Origin: Scytonematopsis contorta HA4267-MV1
Lineage (GTDB): Bacteria > Cyanobacteriota > Cyanobacteriia > Cyanobacteriales > Nostocaceae
Direction of reading: 5' to 3'
Length of the DNA stretch: 52,079 nucleotides
Assembly: GCA_019359035.1 (NCBI GenBank)
Contig: JAHHIC010000047.1
Span: 1 to 52,079 of the forward strand
The position numbers and the translations under genes are program-made. Below the pieces are notes generated by a model that saw nothing but the letters and a program-made list of their open reading frames with translations, made no database searches and had not been told where the DNA came from. Below are positions 9,912 through 18,580 of this stretch, in pieces. The stretch's first letter is position 1. Every line of letters begins with the position of its first letter.

Positions 9912-10649
9912 GTGAAGCTATTCGTTTATCACACTCCGGAACTTACTCCGTCAAATCAACTACCAGAATGCGCGATCGCAGTTGATGTACTGCGAGCAAC
10001 TAGCACAATGGCAACAGTTTTAGCCGCTGGGGGTGAAGCTGTGCAGGTGTTTAGCGATTTAGAAAAACTGATATCAGAAAGCGAGCATTGGCCTTCTGAA
10101 AAACGATTACGAGCGGGAGAACGTGGTGGTGGGAAAGTTGCAGGCTTTGATTTAGGCAACTCTCCCCTAGATTGCACGGCAGAATTAGTGCAAGGGAGGC
10201 GACTATTTATTAGTACCACAAATGGCACGCGCACTTTACAACGAGTGCAAGATGCAAAAGTTGTACTAACAGGAGCTTTTGTCAACCGTGCAGCGGTGGT
10301 TCAATATATTATTGATAAGCAACCAGAGACAGTTTGGATTGTAGGTTCGGGTTGGGAGGGTAGTTTTTCTTTAGAAGATACAGCTTGTGCTGGTGCTGTT
10401 GCTCATAGTGTTTGGGAACATAGCAACTTACCACTCGAACAAATTGCCGGCAATGATGAAGTATTTTCTTCTATAGCGCTTTTCTCGCAATGGAAGGATA
10501 ACTTATTGGGACTTTTGCATAATGCAAGCCACGGACAGAGACTTTTAAAACTTGATTGTCATGAAGACCTGAAATATTGTTCTCAAACAGATATTTTAGA
10601 CGTTCTGCCAATGCAGCAAGAGCCAGGAGTTTTGAAAAAAAACACATAA
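9912..10649 (+). CDS. comB: probable 2-phosphosulfolactate phosphatase
   Basis: A 245-residue ComB-family protein. Characteristic stretches are [21 protein letters not shown] near the N terminus, [17 protein letters not shown], and [10 protein letters not shown]. ComB hydrolyses 2-phosphosulfolactate in the coenzyme M pathway of archaea; bacterial homologues are common in cyanobacteria, where the true substrate is uncertain. The start is GTG at 9912. A HIP1 octamer at 9972-9979 lies in the coding sequence. A strong hairpin terminator follows the gene. Confidence 0.87.
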   Translation: MKLFVYHTPELTPSNQLPECAIAVDVLRATSTMATVLAAGGEAVQVFSDLEKLISESEHWPSEKRLRAGERGGGKVAGFDLGNSPLDCTAELVQGRRLFISTTNGTRTLQRVQDAKVVLTGAFVNRAAVVQYIIDKQPETVWIVGSGWEGSFSLEDTACAGAVAHSVWEHSNLPLEQIAGNDEVFSSIALFSQWKDNLLGLLHNASHGQRLLKLDCHEDLKYCSQTDILDVLPMQQEPGVLKKNT

Positions 10650-10695
10650 AAATTACTGAATCAAAAAAATATCTCAAAATCATTTTTTTTACCGC

Positions 10696-10725
10696 AAAAA
10701 TAGCCTATTTTATCAGGCTATTTTT
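10696..10725. terminator. bidirectional Rho-independent terminator
   Basis: AAAAATAGCCT, an 8-base loop and AGGCTATTTTT form an 11-bp stem flanked by an A run on the left and a T run on the right. It can therefore terminate comB on the plus strand and the gene ending at 10756 on the minus strand. Confidence 0.85.
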
Positions 10726-10755
10726 TTCTTTTGAATGCTATTTAAAACAACTAAT

Positions 10756-11532
10756 TCAAAGTATAATTTTCTGTAACTCAGCAACGCGATAATTATTTAT
10801 ATTTAAAAATTGTCGGATAGATAAAGCAATTTTTTCCTTACTTTCTTTACCAGGAGTATATTGAGAAGTAAAAGGTATAATATGCCCAGAAGCTAACACA
10901 ATATTTATACGGTAATTATTATCCTTTTCTTGAACTCGCACATCCTCAATATCCCAAATATTATATTCAACGACATAAGCAGTAAACATTCCTTGTTTTT
11001 TCAAAATAAACAAACCTAAATTTTTATCAAATAAAAAAGTTTCAATTTCACCAACAGATGTCATTAAAAATAGACCAAACACAAAAGACACACCAGCAGT
11101 AAAAATTAACCATGTGTCATCTTGCTCAACTTTTAAATACCGCTCTTGAGGGTTGCTAATAAAATTGCTAATACTAGATGCAATTTCTAATTGAACATTA
11201 TCGCGAGTTGCATCAGATTGATATGAAGTAAAAGGAATATCACCCTTATTAGTTTGGATGATAACACCATAGCTATCAACATTTTTATCCAACTTTGCTC
11301 CCAGCAATGAGTTCAAGGGGATTTCCCTGATTGTTCTTCCCAATAAACCTGATGCCACCAAGCGACAATTTTCTTGAACCAACTCCGGACGACGACAACT
11401 CAAGGAAGTAACTTTCGCAAAAGTATTAACCGTAAACAAACTTAACATTATAGGTATACTACCTACCAACCACCACTTAAAGGGTAGTTTTCGCACTTTT
11501 AACTCCCTAGGTTTTTGCTTAACTATCCTCAT
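10756..11532 (-). CDS. membrane protein, paralogue 1 of 3
   Basis: A 258-residue protein with one hydrophobic segment near residue 25 and another near 175. The extracytoplasmic part carries the signature shared with the two genes upstream: LSCRRPE..C, a basic R-x-I-PLNSLLGAKL stretch, GVIIQTNKGDIPFTSY, and FISNPQERYLKVEQDDTW. The C-terminal domain (NLGLFILKKQG, EDVRVQEKDNNYRINIVLASG) resembles that of the gene at 12472. I chose the ATG at 11532 over the adjacent TTG because GGAG lies about 9 bases before it. Function unknown. Confidence 0.65.
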   Translation of the reverse strand: MRIVKQKPRELKVRKLPFKWWLVGSIPIMLSLFTVNTFAKVTSLSCRRPELVQENCRLVASGLLGRTIREIPLNSLLGAKLDKNVDSYGVIIQTNKGDIPFTSYQSDATRDNVQLEIASSISNFISNPQERYLKVEQDDTWLIFTAGVSFVFGLFLMTSVGEIETFLFDKNLGLFILKKQGMFTAYVVEYNIWDIEDVRVQEKDNNYRINIVLASGHIIPFTSQYTPGKESKEKIALSIRQFLNINNYRVAELQKIIL

Positions 11533-11712
11533 CAACTTCTACTCCACGTCAAACTACATCACACTTATACACGATTAAACACCGTGCGAAACTAATCTTA
11601 ATATACATTTTTATACTAAACTCTAGACTTAATATTAGTTTCTACTTAGCTAACTATAGTTTTCATACGAGAGCAAAGCTATTCAGGAAATTAATACATA
11701 TTGACTTTTCTG

Positions 11713-11780
11713 ATAACCAAATACATGCCTCAAACGACGTAGAGACTAAACATGTTTAGTCTCTACATCTTTTTGGTTAT
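11713..11780. repeat. nested palindrome with GTAGAGAC arms
   Basis: An outer pair (ATAACCAAA 11713-11721 / TTTGGTTAT 11772-11780) encloses a perfect 28-bp palindrome (11739-11766) with arms GTAGAGAC/GTCTCTAC and core TAAACATGTTTA. The same arm sequence recurs at 16969 and, slightly altered, at 24046. Confidence 0.8.
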
Positions 11781-11825
11781 TTCTATCTAGGATGAAAATT
11801 CTAATCAGCAATTAGCAAATGGTAA

Positions 11826-12266
11826 TTAAGCAAATTTATCCAAAACACTCTTTAAAGAAGGGAAAACGGCAATTGCAAGACTAATAACTCCAGCAAAACC
11901 CCACCATTTATCCTCCTGTTGAATCTTTAAAGAGTCATTTGCTGGATTTGTCACAAAGCTACTTATTCTCTGTGTAATTATTTTTTGATTATTTTTACCA
12001 GTATAACTAGTGTTGGGATTTAAGGGAACTTTACCCTTATTAGTTAGTAGGACAACTTTATAGGAATTGTTATCATTCGTACGGTTTCTAAAGATGGTTG
12101 TACCCCTCAATTTCTTCGTAGAAATTTTTTCTGACTCCGAACTCAACAGTCGCCGATGCACAGCTTGACAGGACTTTTTCTCTCCTTGAACCCCATTGCA
12201 AGCTAGTGTATTTTCCTTTGCTAAAACGAAAAATAATAGGGCTAACACCAGATAAAATTTCCTCAT
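11826..12266 (-). CDS. short secreted/membrane paralogue 2 of 3, C-terminally reduced
   Basis: A 146-residue protein starting at ATG 12266 (MRKFYLVLALLFFVLA), which gives a clean signal peptide; an upstream in-frame extension to 12332 adds a non-signal tail and is less likely. It shares with its neighbours the pattern K-x-PLNPNTSY, VVLLTNKGKVPLN, FVTNPANDSLKIQQEDKWWGFAG. It ends shortly after the second hydrophobic segment and lacks the roughly 90-residue C-terminal domain of both paralogues. It may be a truncated but still open copy. Confidence 0.55.
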   Translation of the reverse strand: MRKFYLVLALLFFVLAKENTLACNGVQGEKKSCQAVHRRLLSSESEKISTKKLRGTTIFRNRTNDNNSYKVVLLTNKGKVPLNPNTSYTGKNNQKIITQRISSFVTNPANDSLKIQQEDKWWGFAGVISLAIAVFPSLKSVLDKFA

Positions 12267-12471
12267 TACATTGCACCTAAAACTAAATGTATCCCAACTC
12301 AAATTAGACATGTTTAGTCTGGCACAAGTCAATGTTCATCGGCTACTTAAATTTAAGGCAATTACATTTTTTATTCTTATGAAAAAAGAGAATAAACAGA
12401 TGTAACAGACATAAAGATTATTATTTTTAATTAGTAAATTGTGTATACCTTATTTTGTACATTTTTAAGAT

Positions 12472-13320
12472 TTATTCTGCAAATGGAATCCCTAGATTTT
12501 CACTATTAATAGGTGAGTCCTGAGTACGAATAAATATATTGATGCTCCGACGTATTTCTTGCTTGCGTTCCCAACCGGAGCTGTAAACTTGGCTAAGAGG
12601 TATAGACTCACCGGAAACCTGTAAAATGCTCAACCGATAAATATTATCTCCATTCCAACTTTCTGATTCTTCTACCGTTACGTCTTCTATTTCTCCCTGT
12701 TGCAAATGCTGGGTAAATTTTTTACCTAACAACCTTTTTTGTTTAATAGTCAGACCATCAATATTTTTTTCAAATATCCAGGTATCAACTCCTTGAAGCA
12801 GACATAAGAGCATAATGCACAAGAAGCTAACAGCTATAACGCTTACAGTGATAAGTCCAGCGATAGAAAACCATTTGTAAGCACTCTCAATACTCAAAGA
12901 AGTTTTCAAACGATTTTTCACAAAACTATTGATAGCGCTTGTAATTGCTTGTGCCTGCTCCAATTTGTAACTTTGATTGGGATTAAATGTAATTTCACCT
13001 GAAGAAGTAATAATTAAAATTTGATAGGTTTTAATACTATCTTGAACCCTTGTACTAACCTTAGCTGACTTTAAATTGCTTACAGGGATTTGCGTCTTCC
13101 GAGACAACCAAAAATTTGAGTTATCTAGCTGACAAGTACCACGGTCGGGTTTTTGGCGATTGCAACTGAGGGTTGTTACACTCGTTTCAATAGGAATAAC
13201 GGCATTTAGTAAAACTATATACCAAGTTCCGCATACGCCGAACATTGCTGCCGTTACCCACCAAAAAGCTGATATTGTTCGCAGTTTTAAATAATTAGGC
13301 TTTTTTTCTACAACCTTCAT
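12472..13320 (-). CDS. membrane protein, paralogue 3 of 3
   Basis: A 282-residue protein with a hydrophobic segment near residues 20-40 and another near 155-180. The region between carries TLSCNRQKPDRGTCQL, IPVSNLKSAKV, ILIITSSGEITFNPNQSY and SFVKNRLKTSLSIE, homologous in order to the genes at 10756 and 11826. The C-terminal part is ITIKQKRLLGKK-like and VEDVTVEES-like, as in paralogue 1. GGAGGT lies 5 bases before the ATG, the best ribosome binding site of the three. Possibly the ancestral member of the tandem set. Function unknown. Confidence 0.65.
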   Translation of the reverse strand: MKVVEKKPNYLKLRTISAFWWVTAAMFGVCGTWYIVLLNAVIPIETSVTTLSCNRQKPDRGTCQLDNSNFWLSRKTQIPVSNLKSAKVSTRVQDSIKTYQILIITSSGEITFNPNQSYKLEQAQAITSAINSFVKNRLKTSLSIESAYKWFSIAGLITVSVIAVSFLCIMLLCLLQGVDTWIFEKNIDGLTIKQKRLLGKKFTQHLQQGEIEDVTVEESESWNGDNIYRLSILQVSGESIPLSQVYSSGWERKQEIRRSINIFIRTQDSPINSENLGIPFAE

Positions 13321-13451
13321 CCGTACCTCCCACAGGCTATCAAGTTAATAATAGCTACTATTTTCTTACCGTAGTCAAGCTAATGGCAATAGTTGTGATG
13401 CTATAGTGCAGAACGTAAAGTAGATTTTACTTTATTGAAGGTAAAATAAAA

Positions 13452-13871
13452 ATGACCAGCCTATTCTCTAAACGTCATCCCTTCTTCAAATACCGCATTG
13501 CACTTCTGATAGGTATGGCTATTCTCGTACCTGTTGGTTATATTGTCAGGTTTTCTCAGATAGCGGGTCTAGAATGGTTTGTCGATATGTTTGGCAGTAT
13601 CGCTTATGAAATATTTTGGATTTTTCTAGTTGCTTTTTTATATCCTAAAGCTTCTCCCCTTTGGACAGGGGTTGGGGTTTGTCTCGCTACCTGTGTAATT
13701 GAATTTTTGCAGCTTGTACAAACTCCTTTTTTAGTAGCACTTAGAAGTACCCTACCTGGAAGGTTGGTTTTGGGTAATACATTTTTGTGGTCTGATTTTA
13801 TATCCTACTTCCTGGGTAGCTTTTTGGGGTGGTTGAGTATGAAAAGACTGAAAATTTACTTTTGTAAATAA
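13452..13871 (+). CDS. DUF2809 family membrane protein
   Basis: A 139-residue protein with four predicted membrane segments. The pattern RFSQIAGLEWFVDMFGSIAYEIFW, CVIEFLQLVQTPFL, LRSTLPGRLVLGNTFLWSDF and YFLGSFLGW matches the DUF2809 layout. Function unknown. It reads towards the methyltransferase 15 bp downstream, so the two are probably cotranscribed. Confidence 0.8.
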   Translation: MTSLFSKRHPFFKYRIALLIGMAILVPVGYIVRFSQIAGLEWFVDMFGSIAYEIFWIFLVAFLYPKASPLWTGVGVCLATCVIEFLQLVQTPFLVALRSTLPGRLVLGNTFLWSDFISYFLGSFLGWLSMKRLKIYFCK

Positions 13872-13886
13872 GCTGCTATTCTTTTA

Positions 13887-14723
13887 ATGAATATTGCCCA
13901 AGATATCAAATATAAAATGAAGTATATTCACGGTTACAACACCAGGGAACAACAACGTCTACTATCACAAAGCCAAGTTCTAGCTGATTATATTTTCCCT
14001 CATATTGATTTCACAAATCAAAAGCATGTCTTGGAAATTGGCGTTGGTGTTGGGGCACAGACAATTTTATTACTCGATAAATTTCCACATCTACGTGTTA
14101 CAGGGATAGAACTATCAGAAACTCAACTAATTAAAGCACGCGAAAATTTAGACTTATTTCCACAATTGGCAGAAAGATATAATCTTATACAAGCTGATGC
14201 CAAAGATTTAAGTGGTTTAGATACCAGCGACATAGAAGCAGTTGTATTTATCTGGGTGCTGGAACATATTCCTCAACCAGAAAAAGTATTGGCAGAAGTA
14301 CACCGTATTATGCTAAAAGGAAGCACCATTAATATCACTGAGGTTTTCAATAACAGCTTGTTTTTGTATCCTCCTTGTCCGGGAGTGATGAATTACTGGC
14401 AAAAAAGTATTGATTTTCAATATTCCATAAACGGAGACCCCAACATTGGTTCGCGTTTAGGAGCTTTGTTAATGGATACAGGATACCGCAACATCCAGGT
14501 GACACCCTGCGTCAAACATTTGGACAAGCGCTTTCCCGAAAAACGATTAGCATTTTTGGACTATTGGAAAACTTTAATGCACAGCTTTCTGGATAACATG
14601 ATACAAGCTGAGTGCGTTACATTATCCGAGTGGGAACACGCAGCTAGGGAAATGGATGAGATAATGCACAATCCAGAAACTGTGTTTTATTACAATTCTA
14701 TGCAGGCTACTGCAGTCGTGTAA
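13887..14723 (+). CDS. class I SAM-dependent methyltransferase
   Basis: A 278-residue protein. Motif I is VLEIGVGVGAQT, followed by VTGIELSETQLIKARENL (acidic ribose-binding residue), QADAKDLSGL and VVFIWVLEHIPQPEKVLAEV, the Rossmann methyltransferase pattern. The substrate is unknown. The position between DUF2809 and a glycosyltransferase suggests a role in envelope or glycan metabolism, which is inference only. Confidence 0.85.
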   Translation: MNIAQDIKYKMKYIHGYNTREQQRLLSQSQVLADYIFPHIDFTNQKHVLEIGVGVGAQTILLLDKFPHLRVTGIELSETQLIKARENLDLFPQLAERYNLIQADAKDLSGLDTSDIEAVVFIWVLEHIPQPEKVLAEVHRIMLKGSTINITEVFNNSLFLYPPCPGVMNYWQKSIDFQYSINGDPNIGSRLGALLMDTGYRNIQVTPCVKHLDKRFPEKRLAFLDYWKTLMHSFLDNMIQAECVTLSEWEHAAREMDEIMHNPETVFYYNSMQATAVV

Positions 14724-14759
14724 ACCCAATTACGAATATTGTATTACCGTAAAAGCCTT

Positions 14760-15752
14760 ATGAGAAAGTTATATTTTTTACTTCCAGGAACTGACAGTAA
14801 ATTTGCCTGTGGTGGTTTGTGGGCAGAACTGAAAACAATGAATTTGGCTCAAAAAATTTGTAGTGCAGAAGTTGTCACCTATCGTCAACGAGAAGAGAGC
14901 AAACTGTTTTTAGATGATGTGCTTCAAGAAAAAAATTTAGATGATGTAATTTTTGTTATTTGCTGGGGATTTGATATTGCAAAACTTGTACCTAAGCTCG
15001 CGTCTTACAATGTAGTTTATCATGCCCATAGTGCGGGTTATAACTTTACAATACCTAGTAGTATTCCAATTATTACTGTCAGCAGAAATTCAATGGGATA
15101 TTGGGGACAGGTATCACCGCATTCACTAATTTATTACTTACCTAACGAAATTTCTCCAGAGTTCAAAAACTTAAATTCTACGCGAGATATTGATGTTTTA
15201 ATTCAAGCTCGTAAATCCTCGGAATATCTAATGCAAGAATTAATTCCAACTTTACAACAAAAATGTAATGTGTTTGTTGTTAATTCTTACGTCAAGGATT
15301 TAACTGAATTATTTAATAGAGCGAAAGTTTATCTGTATGACTCTGCTGAATATTGGGCTATAAGAAACGTGAGCGAAGGATTTGGCTTGCAACCAATGGA
15401 AGCTTTAGCTTGTGGTTGTCAGGTTTTTTCTAGTGTTAATGGGGGACTTTCTGATTATTTAGACCCTGGATTTAATTCTTATAAAATTGCTTGTTATTCT
15501 CAAGAATATGATGTTAAGCGTATTTTAAAGGTGTTAGATAGTTGGACTCCTGCTTTGTTGTCATCAGAATTATTAAGTGAATATCGCGAGGAAAATATAA
15601 TTCAGCGTTTTCAGGTAATTTTAGATGAGTTAAATGATTTTTTTGACCATACAAGAAATCAGCAATCAAATATCCAGAGTTTGACAAAAATGCACGTTAC
15701 TAAATTGCGAGTTAAGAGTGTGTTTGATAAAGTCAAAAAAAAGTATTTCTGA
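14760..15752 (+). CDS. glycosyltransferase, GT4-like
   Basis: About 330 residues. The C-terminal half has VSEGFGLQPMEALACGCQVF, the E-x7-E donor-binding motif of GT-B (GT4-type) enzymes, followed by a GGLSDYL loop. The N-terminal half (LPGTDSKFACGGLWAE) is the acceptor-binding Rossmann domain. I prefer the ATG at 14760 (MRKLYFLLPG) over an in-frame TTG at 14739. The neighbouring dTDP-glucose dehydratase gene suggests deoxysugar transfer onto an extracellular polysaccharide or glycolipid. Confidence 0.8.
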   Translation: MRKLYFLLPGTDSKFACGGLWAELKTMNLAQKICSAEVVTYRQREESKLFLDDVLQEKNLDDVIFVICWGFDIAKLVPKLASYNVVYHAHSAGYNFTIPSSIPIITVSRNSMGYWGQVSPHSLIYYLPNEISPEFKNLNSTRDIDVLIQARKSSEYLMQELIPTLQQKCNVFVVNSYVKDLTELFNRAKVYLYDSAEYWAIRNVSEGFGLQPMEALACGCQVFSSVNGGLSDYLDPGFNSYKIACYSQEYDVKRILKVLDSWTPALLSSELLSEYREENIIQRFQVILDELNDFFDHTRNQQSNIQSLTKMHVTKLRVKSVFDKVKKKYF

Positions 15753-15831
15753 AATAATTAAACTGCTAACACATGAGTAAATGCAGAAAATAAGGTAAAA
15801 AGAGGTACAAGAATAATTAAGAGGGGATTTT

Positions 15832-16893
15832 ATGAGTACTCGCTTGTTGGTGACTGGTGGTGCGGGTTTTATTGGGTCAAATTTTGTACATCGTTGGTGC
15901 GAATTGTATCCAGATGACCATGTGGTAGTTTTGGATGCGCTTACTTATGCAGGAAATATTGCGAATTTAGCGAGTTTTGTCGGACAAGAAAATTTTCGGT
16001 TTGTACAAGGAAATATTTGTGACCGTGAATTAGTTGATAAATTGTTGGAAGAGGAGAATATTAATATTGTTGCACATTTTGCGGCAGAGTCTCATGTAGA
16101 TAGGTCGATTATGGGGCCTGGTGCTTTTGTGCAAACAAATGTAGTGGGAACTTTTACTTTGTTGGAGGCTTTTCGTCAACATTGGGAAGCTAATTCTAAA
16201 AATGGTGATTTTCGTTTTTTACATGTTTCGACTGATGAAGTTTACGGGAGTCTGGGAACTGATGACCCAGCGTTTAGCGAGACTACACCTTATGCTCCTA
16301 ATAGTCCTTATTCAGCATCAAAAGCAGGAAGTGACCATTTGGTGAGGGCTTATTATCATACTTATGGTATGCCAACTATTATTACTAATTGTTCTAATAA
16401 TTATGGTCCATATCATTTCCCGGAAAAGTTAATTCCTTTAATGTGTATTAATACTTTAATCGGTAAAGCTTTACCTGTTTATGGTGATGGTAAAAACGTG
16501 CGAGATTGGCTTTATGTTGGCGACCATTGCAGCGCTTTAGATGTAGTAATTCATCGCGGATTGCCAGGGGAAACTTATAATATTGGAGGTAATAATGAGG
16601 TTAAAAATATTCATTTGGTAGAAATGTTATGCGAATTGATGGATGAATTAGCACCCGATTTACCCGTGCGTCCAGCGAAAAAGTTAATTACTTTTGTAAA
16701 AGATAGACCTGGACATGATAGAAGATATGCGATAGATGCCACTAAAATAAAAACCCAGCTTGGTTGGACTCCTTCTATCAAAGTGGAACAAGGTTTACGT
16801 TTAACTGTGGAATGGTATTTAAATCACCGGGATTGGTGGGAGGTTTTACTCTCTGAAGAGTATAAAGCCTATTACCGAGAAAATTATCGGTAA
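15832..16893 (+). CDS. rfbB: dTDP-glucose 4,6-dehydratase
   Basis: A 353-residue extended-SDR enzyme that converts dTDP-D-glucose to dTDP-4-keto-6-deoxy-D-glucose, the entry to dTDP-rhamnose and other deoxysugars. Visible are the NAD-binding GGAGFIGSNF (9-18), active-site TDE (134-136), the catalytic Y160-x3-K164 in SPYSASK, and NCSNNYGPYHFPEKLIPL. Length is normal. A GAGGGG ribosome binding site precedes the ATG. The remaining rml genes are not in this window. Confidence 0.95.
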   Translation: MSTRLLVTGGAGFIGSNFVHRWCELYPDDHVVVLDALTYAGNIANLASFVGQENFRFVQGNICDRELVDKLLEEENINIVAHFAAESHVDRSIMGPGAFVQTNVVGTFTLLEAFRQHWEANSKNGDFRFLHVSTDEVYGSLGTDDPAFSETTPYAPNSPYSASKAGSDHLVRAYYHTYGMPTIITNCSNNYGPYHFPEKLIPLMCINTLIGKALPVYGDGKNVRDWLYVGDHCSALDVVIHRGLPGETYNIGGNNEVKNIHLVEMLCELMDELAPDLPVRPAKKLITFVKDRPGHDRRYAIDATKIKTQLGWTPSIKVEQGLRLTVEWYLNHRDWWEVLLSEEYKAYYRENYR

Positions 16894-16998
16894 TGAATCA
16901 GAAAAATGTAGAGACGCGATTAATCGCGTCTTATTACCGAGAAAATTATCGATAGACGCATACAAAAATGTAGAGACGCGATTAATCGCGTCTCTACA
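16871..16998. repeat. 62-bp tandem duplication carrying a palindrome
   Basis: The rfbB 3' end ATTACCGAGAAAATTATCG (16871-16889) is repeated at 16933-16951, and the palindrome half GTAGAGACGCGATTAATCGC recurs at the same 62-bp offset. The second copy holds the complete 30-bp palindrome (16969-16998, TGTAGAGAC... GTCTCTACA); the first is cut after its 24th base, where the second unit begins. Confidence 0.88.
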
Positions 16999-17069
16999 AA
17001 CCTACCCCCTTCCCACTGACCGAAAGTAGCGGCTAGATTAGAAAGGAGCCGGTAATTAAGAGGTGTTAG

Positions 17070-18242
17070 ATGCTCCAAATAGAACAAATTTTACAAAATC
17101 GTTACCAACTTCAATGCCAGCTCGGTAATAACCGAGTGCGACAAACTTGGTTAGCGACTGATTTAGAAGCATCAGACCCCAAAAAATCTTTGGTTGTGGT
17201 CAAGCTTCTGGCTTTTGGTGGTAATGTTCAATGGGATGATTTAAAGCTGTTTGAACGGGAAGCCCAAGTCCTTAAGCAACTTAATCATCGTCGTATTCCT
17301 AAATGTATAGATTATTTTTGTATTGATGACCAAGATTTGTGGTTTGGCTTGGTGCAAGAATATATTCCTGGTGAGTCTCTCAAGGAATTAATTAATTCGG
17401 GTAAAAAATTTAGCGAAAAGCAAGTAAAAAGGATTGCTATCGAGATTTTAGAAATTCTCAAAGATTTGCATGGGTTGAATCCTCCTGTATTGCATCGCGA
17501 TATTAAACCTAGCAATTTAATTTTAGGAAAGAATAATTGTATTTATTTAGTAGACTTTGGTGCGGTTCAAGATAAGGCTGCTAAGGAAGGAGCTACTTTT
17601 ACAGTAGTTGGTACTTATGGTTATACACCTATGGAGCAATTTGGGGGTAAAGCTGTTCCCTCATCTGATTTATATGCTTTAGGTGCGACTTTAATTCATT
17701 TGCTAACAGGTATTTTCCCTGGAGATTTACCTCAGCGTAATCTACAGATTCAATTTAGTGACCGAGTTAATCTTAGTCCTAATTTCCTTAATTGGCTGGA
17801 ACATTTAACGGAACCTGCTCAAGAAAATCGGTTTGCTAGTGCTAAAGAAGCTTTGGATGCAGTCGGTTCTAAAGCTCTTGTGAGTGAAGCTTTAGAACAT
17901 TTGGGCTGGTTGAAAAGGGCAGTAAAAAATAATTCGGGTTGCGGTATCAATAATACTAGAGAACAGGTTCCCGACGAAATTGTTGGTTGGAATTGGGGTG
18001 CTTTTCTTGTACCCTGGTTTTGGTTATGGACTAATGAAGTTTGGGTGGGATTTTTGTGTATCGTACCACCAATGGGTTGGATTATGACTATCGCTCTCGG
18101 TGCGAAAGGCAATGAATGGGCTTGGAAAAGTAGACGATGGCGTAGCGTTGCCCACTTTAAAGCTCATCAACGAGTTTGGACAATTACTGGTATTATCCTT
18201 TGGGGTAGCGCAATTACTTTACTCGCTGCGGTTGCAGGATGA
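17070..18242 (+). CDS. eukaryotic-type Ser/Thr protein kinase with C-terminal membrane anchor
   Basis: A 390-residue protein. The kinase domain (about 1-275) has an N-lobe VVVKLLAF lysine, catalytic HRDIKPSNL (142-150), DFGAV at 162 and TYGYTPMEQFGG in the activation segment. After a linker, WNWGAFLVPWFWLWTNEVW and further hydrophobic stretches form a small C-terminal membrane domain. GAGGTG precedes the ATG. Substrates are unknown. Confidence 0.9.
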   Translation: MLQIEQILQNRYQLQCQLGNNRVRQTWLATDLEASDPKKSLVVVKLLAFGGNVQWDDLKLFEREAQVLKQLNHRRIPKCIDYFCIDDQDLWFGLVQEYIPGESLKELINSGKKFSEKQVKRIAIEILEILKDLHGLNPPVLHRDIKPSNLILGKNNCIYLVDFGAVQDKAAKEGATFTVVGTYGYTPMEQFGGKAVPSSDLYALGATLIHLLTGIFPGDLPQRNLQIQFSDRVNLSPNFLNWLEHLTEPAQENRFASAKEALDAVGSKALVSEALEHLGWLKRAVKNNSGCGINNTREQVPDEIVGWNWGAFLVPWFWLWTNEVWVGFLCIVPPMGWIMTIALGAKGNEWAWKSRRWRSVAHFKAHQRVWTITGIILWGSAITLLAAVAG

Positions 18243-18270
18243 AGGAAGAAGAGGAAGAAGGAACGCAAAA

Positions 18271-18532
18271 TATTGTAGTGCGAGCGTCTCGCTCGCTACT
18301 GCTGAAAAGCGAACTCCTGCTGAAAAACGAGCTACTGCTAAAAAACGAGCTACTGCTGAAAAGCGAACTCCTGCTGAAAAACGAGCTACTGCTGAAAAAC
18401 GAGCTACTGCTGAAAAGCGAACTCCTGCTGAAAAGCTCGCTACTGCTGAAAAACGAGCTACTGCTGAAAAGCTCGCTACTGCTGAAAAACGAGCTACTGC
18501 TGAAAAGCGAGCGAGACGCTCGCACTACAATA
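18271..18532. repeat. 18-bp x 12 minisatellite enclosed by 27-bp perfect inverted repeats
   Basis: Twelve contiguous 18-bp units (18295-18510) of type GCTACTGCTGAAAAACGA, varying mainly at GCTACT/ACTCCT and ACGA/GCGA/GCTC. The block sits between a perfect 27-bp inverted repeat (18271-18297 and 18506-18532, TATTGTAGTGCGAGCGTCTC and onward). The unit is a multiple of three, so two plus frames and one minus frame stay open across it; I regard these ORFs as repeat artefacts. It follows the kinase stop codon directly. Confidence 0.93.
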
Positions 18533-18580
18533 GCTTTTAATTGGTGGGAATTTCTTTCCTCTTCCCTCTTCCTTCATCCT

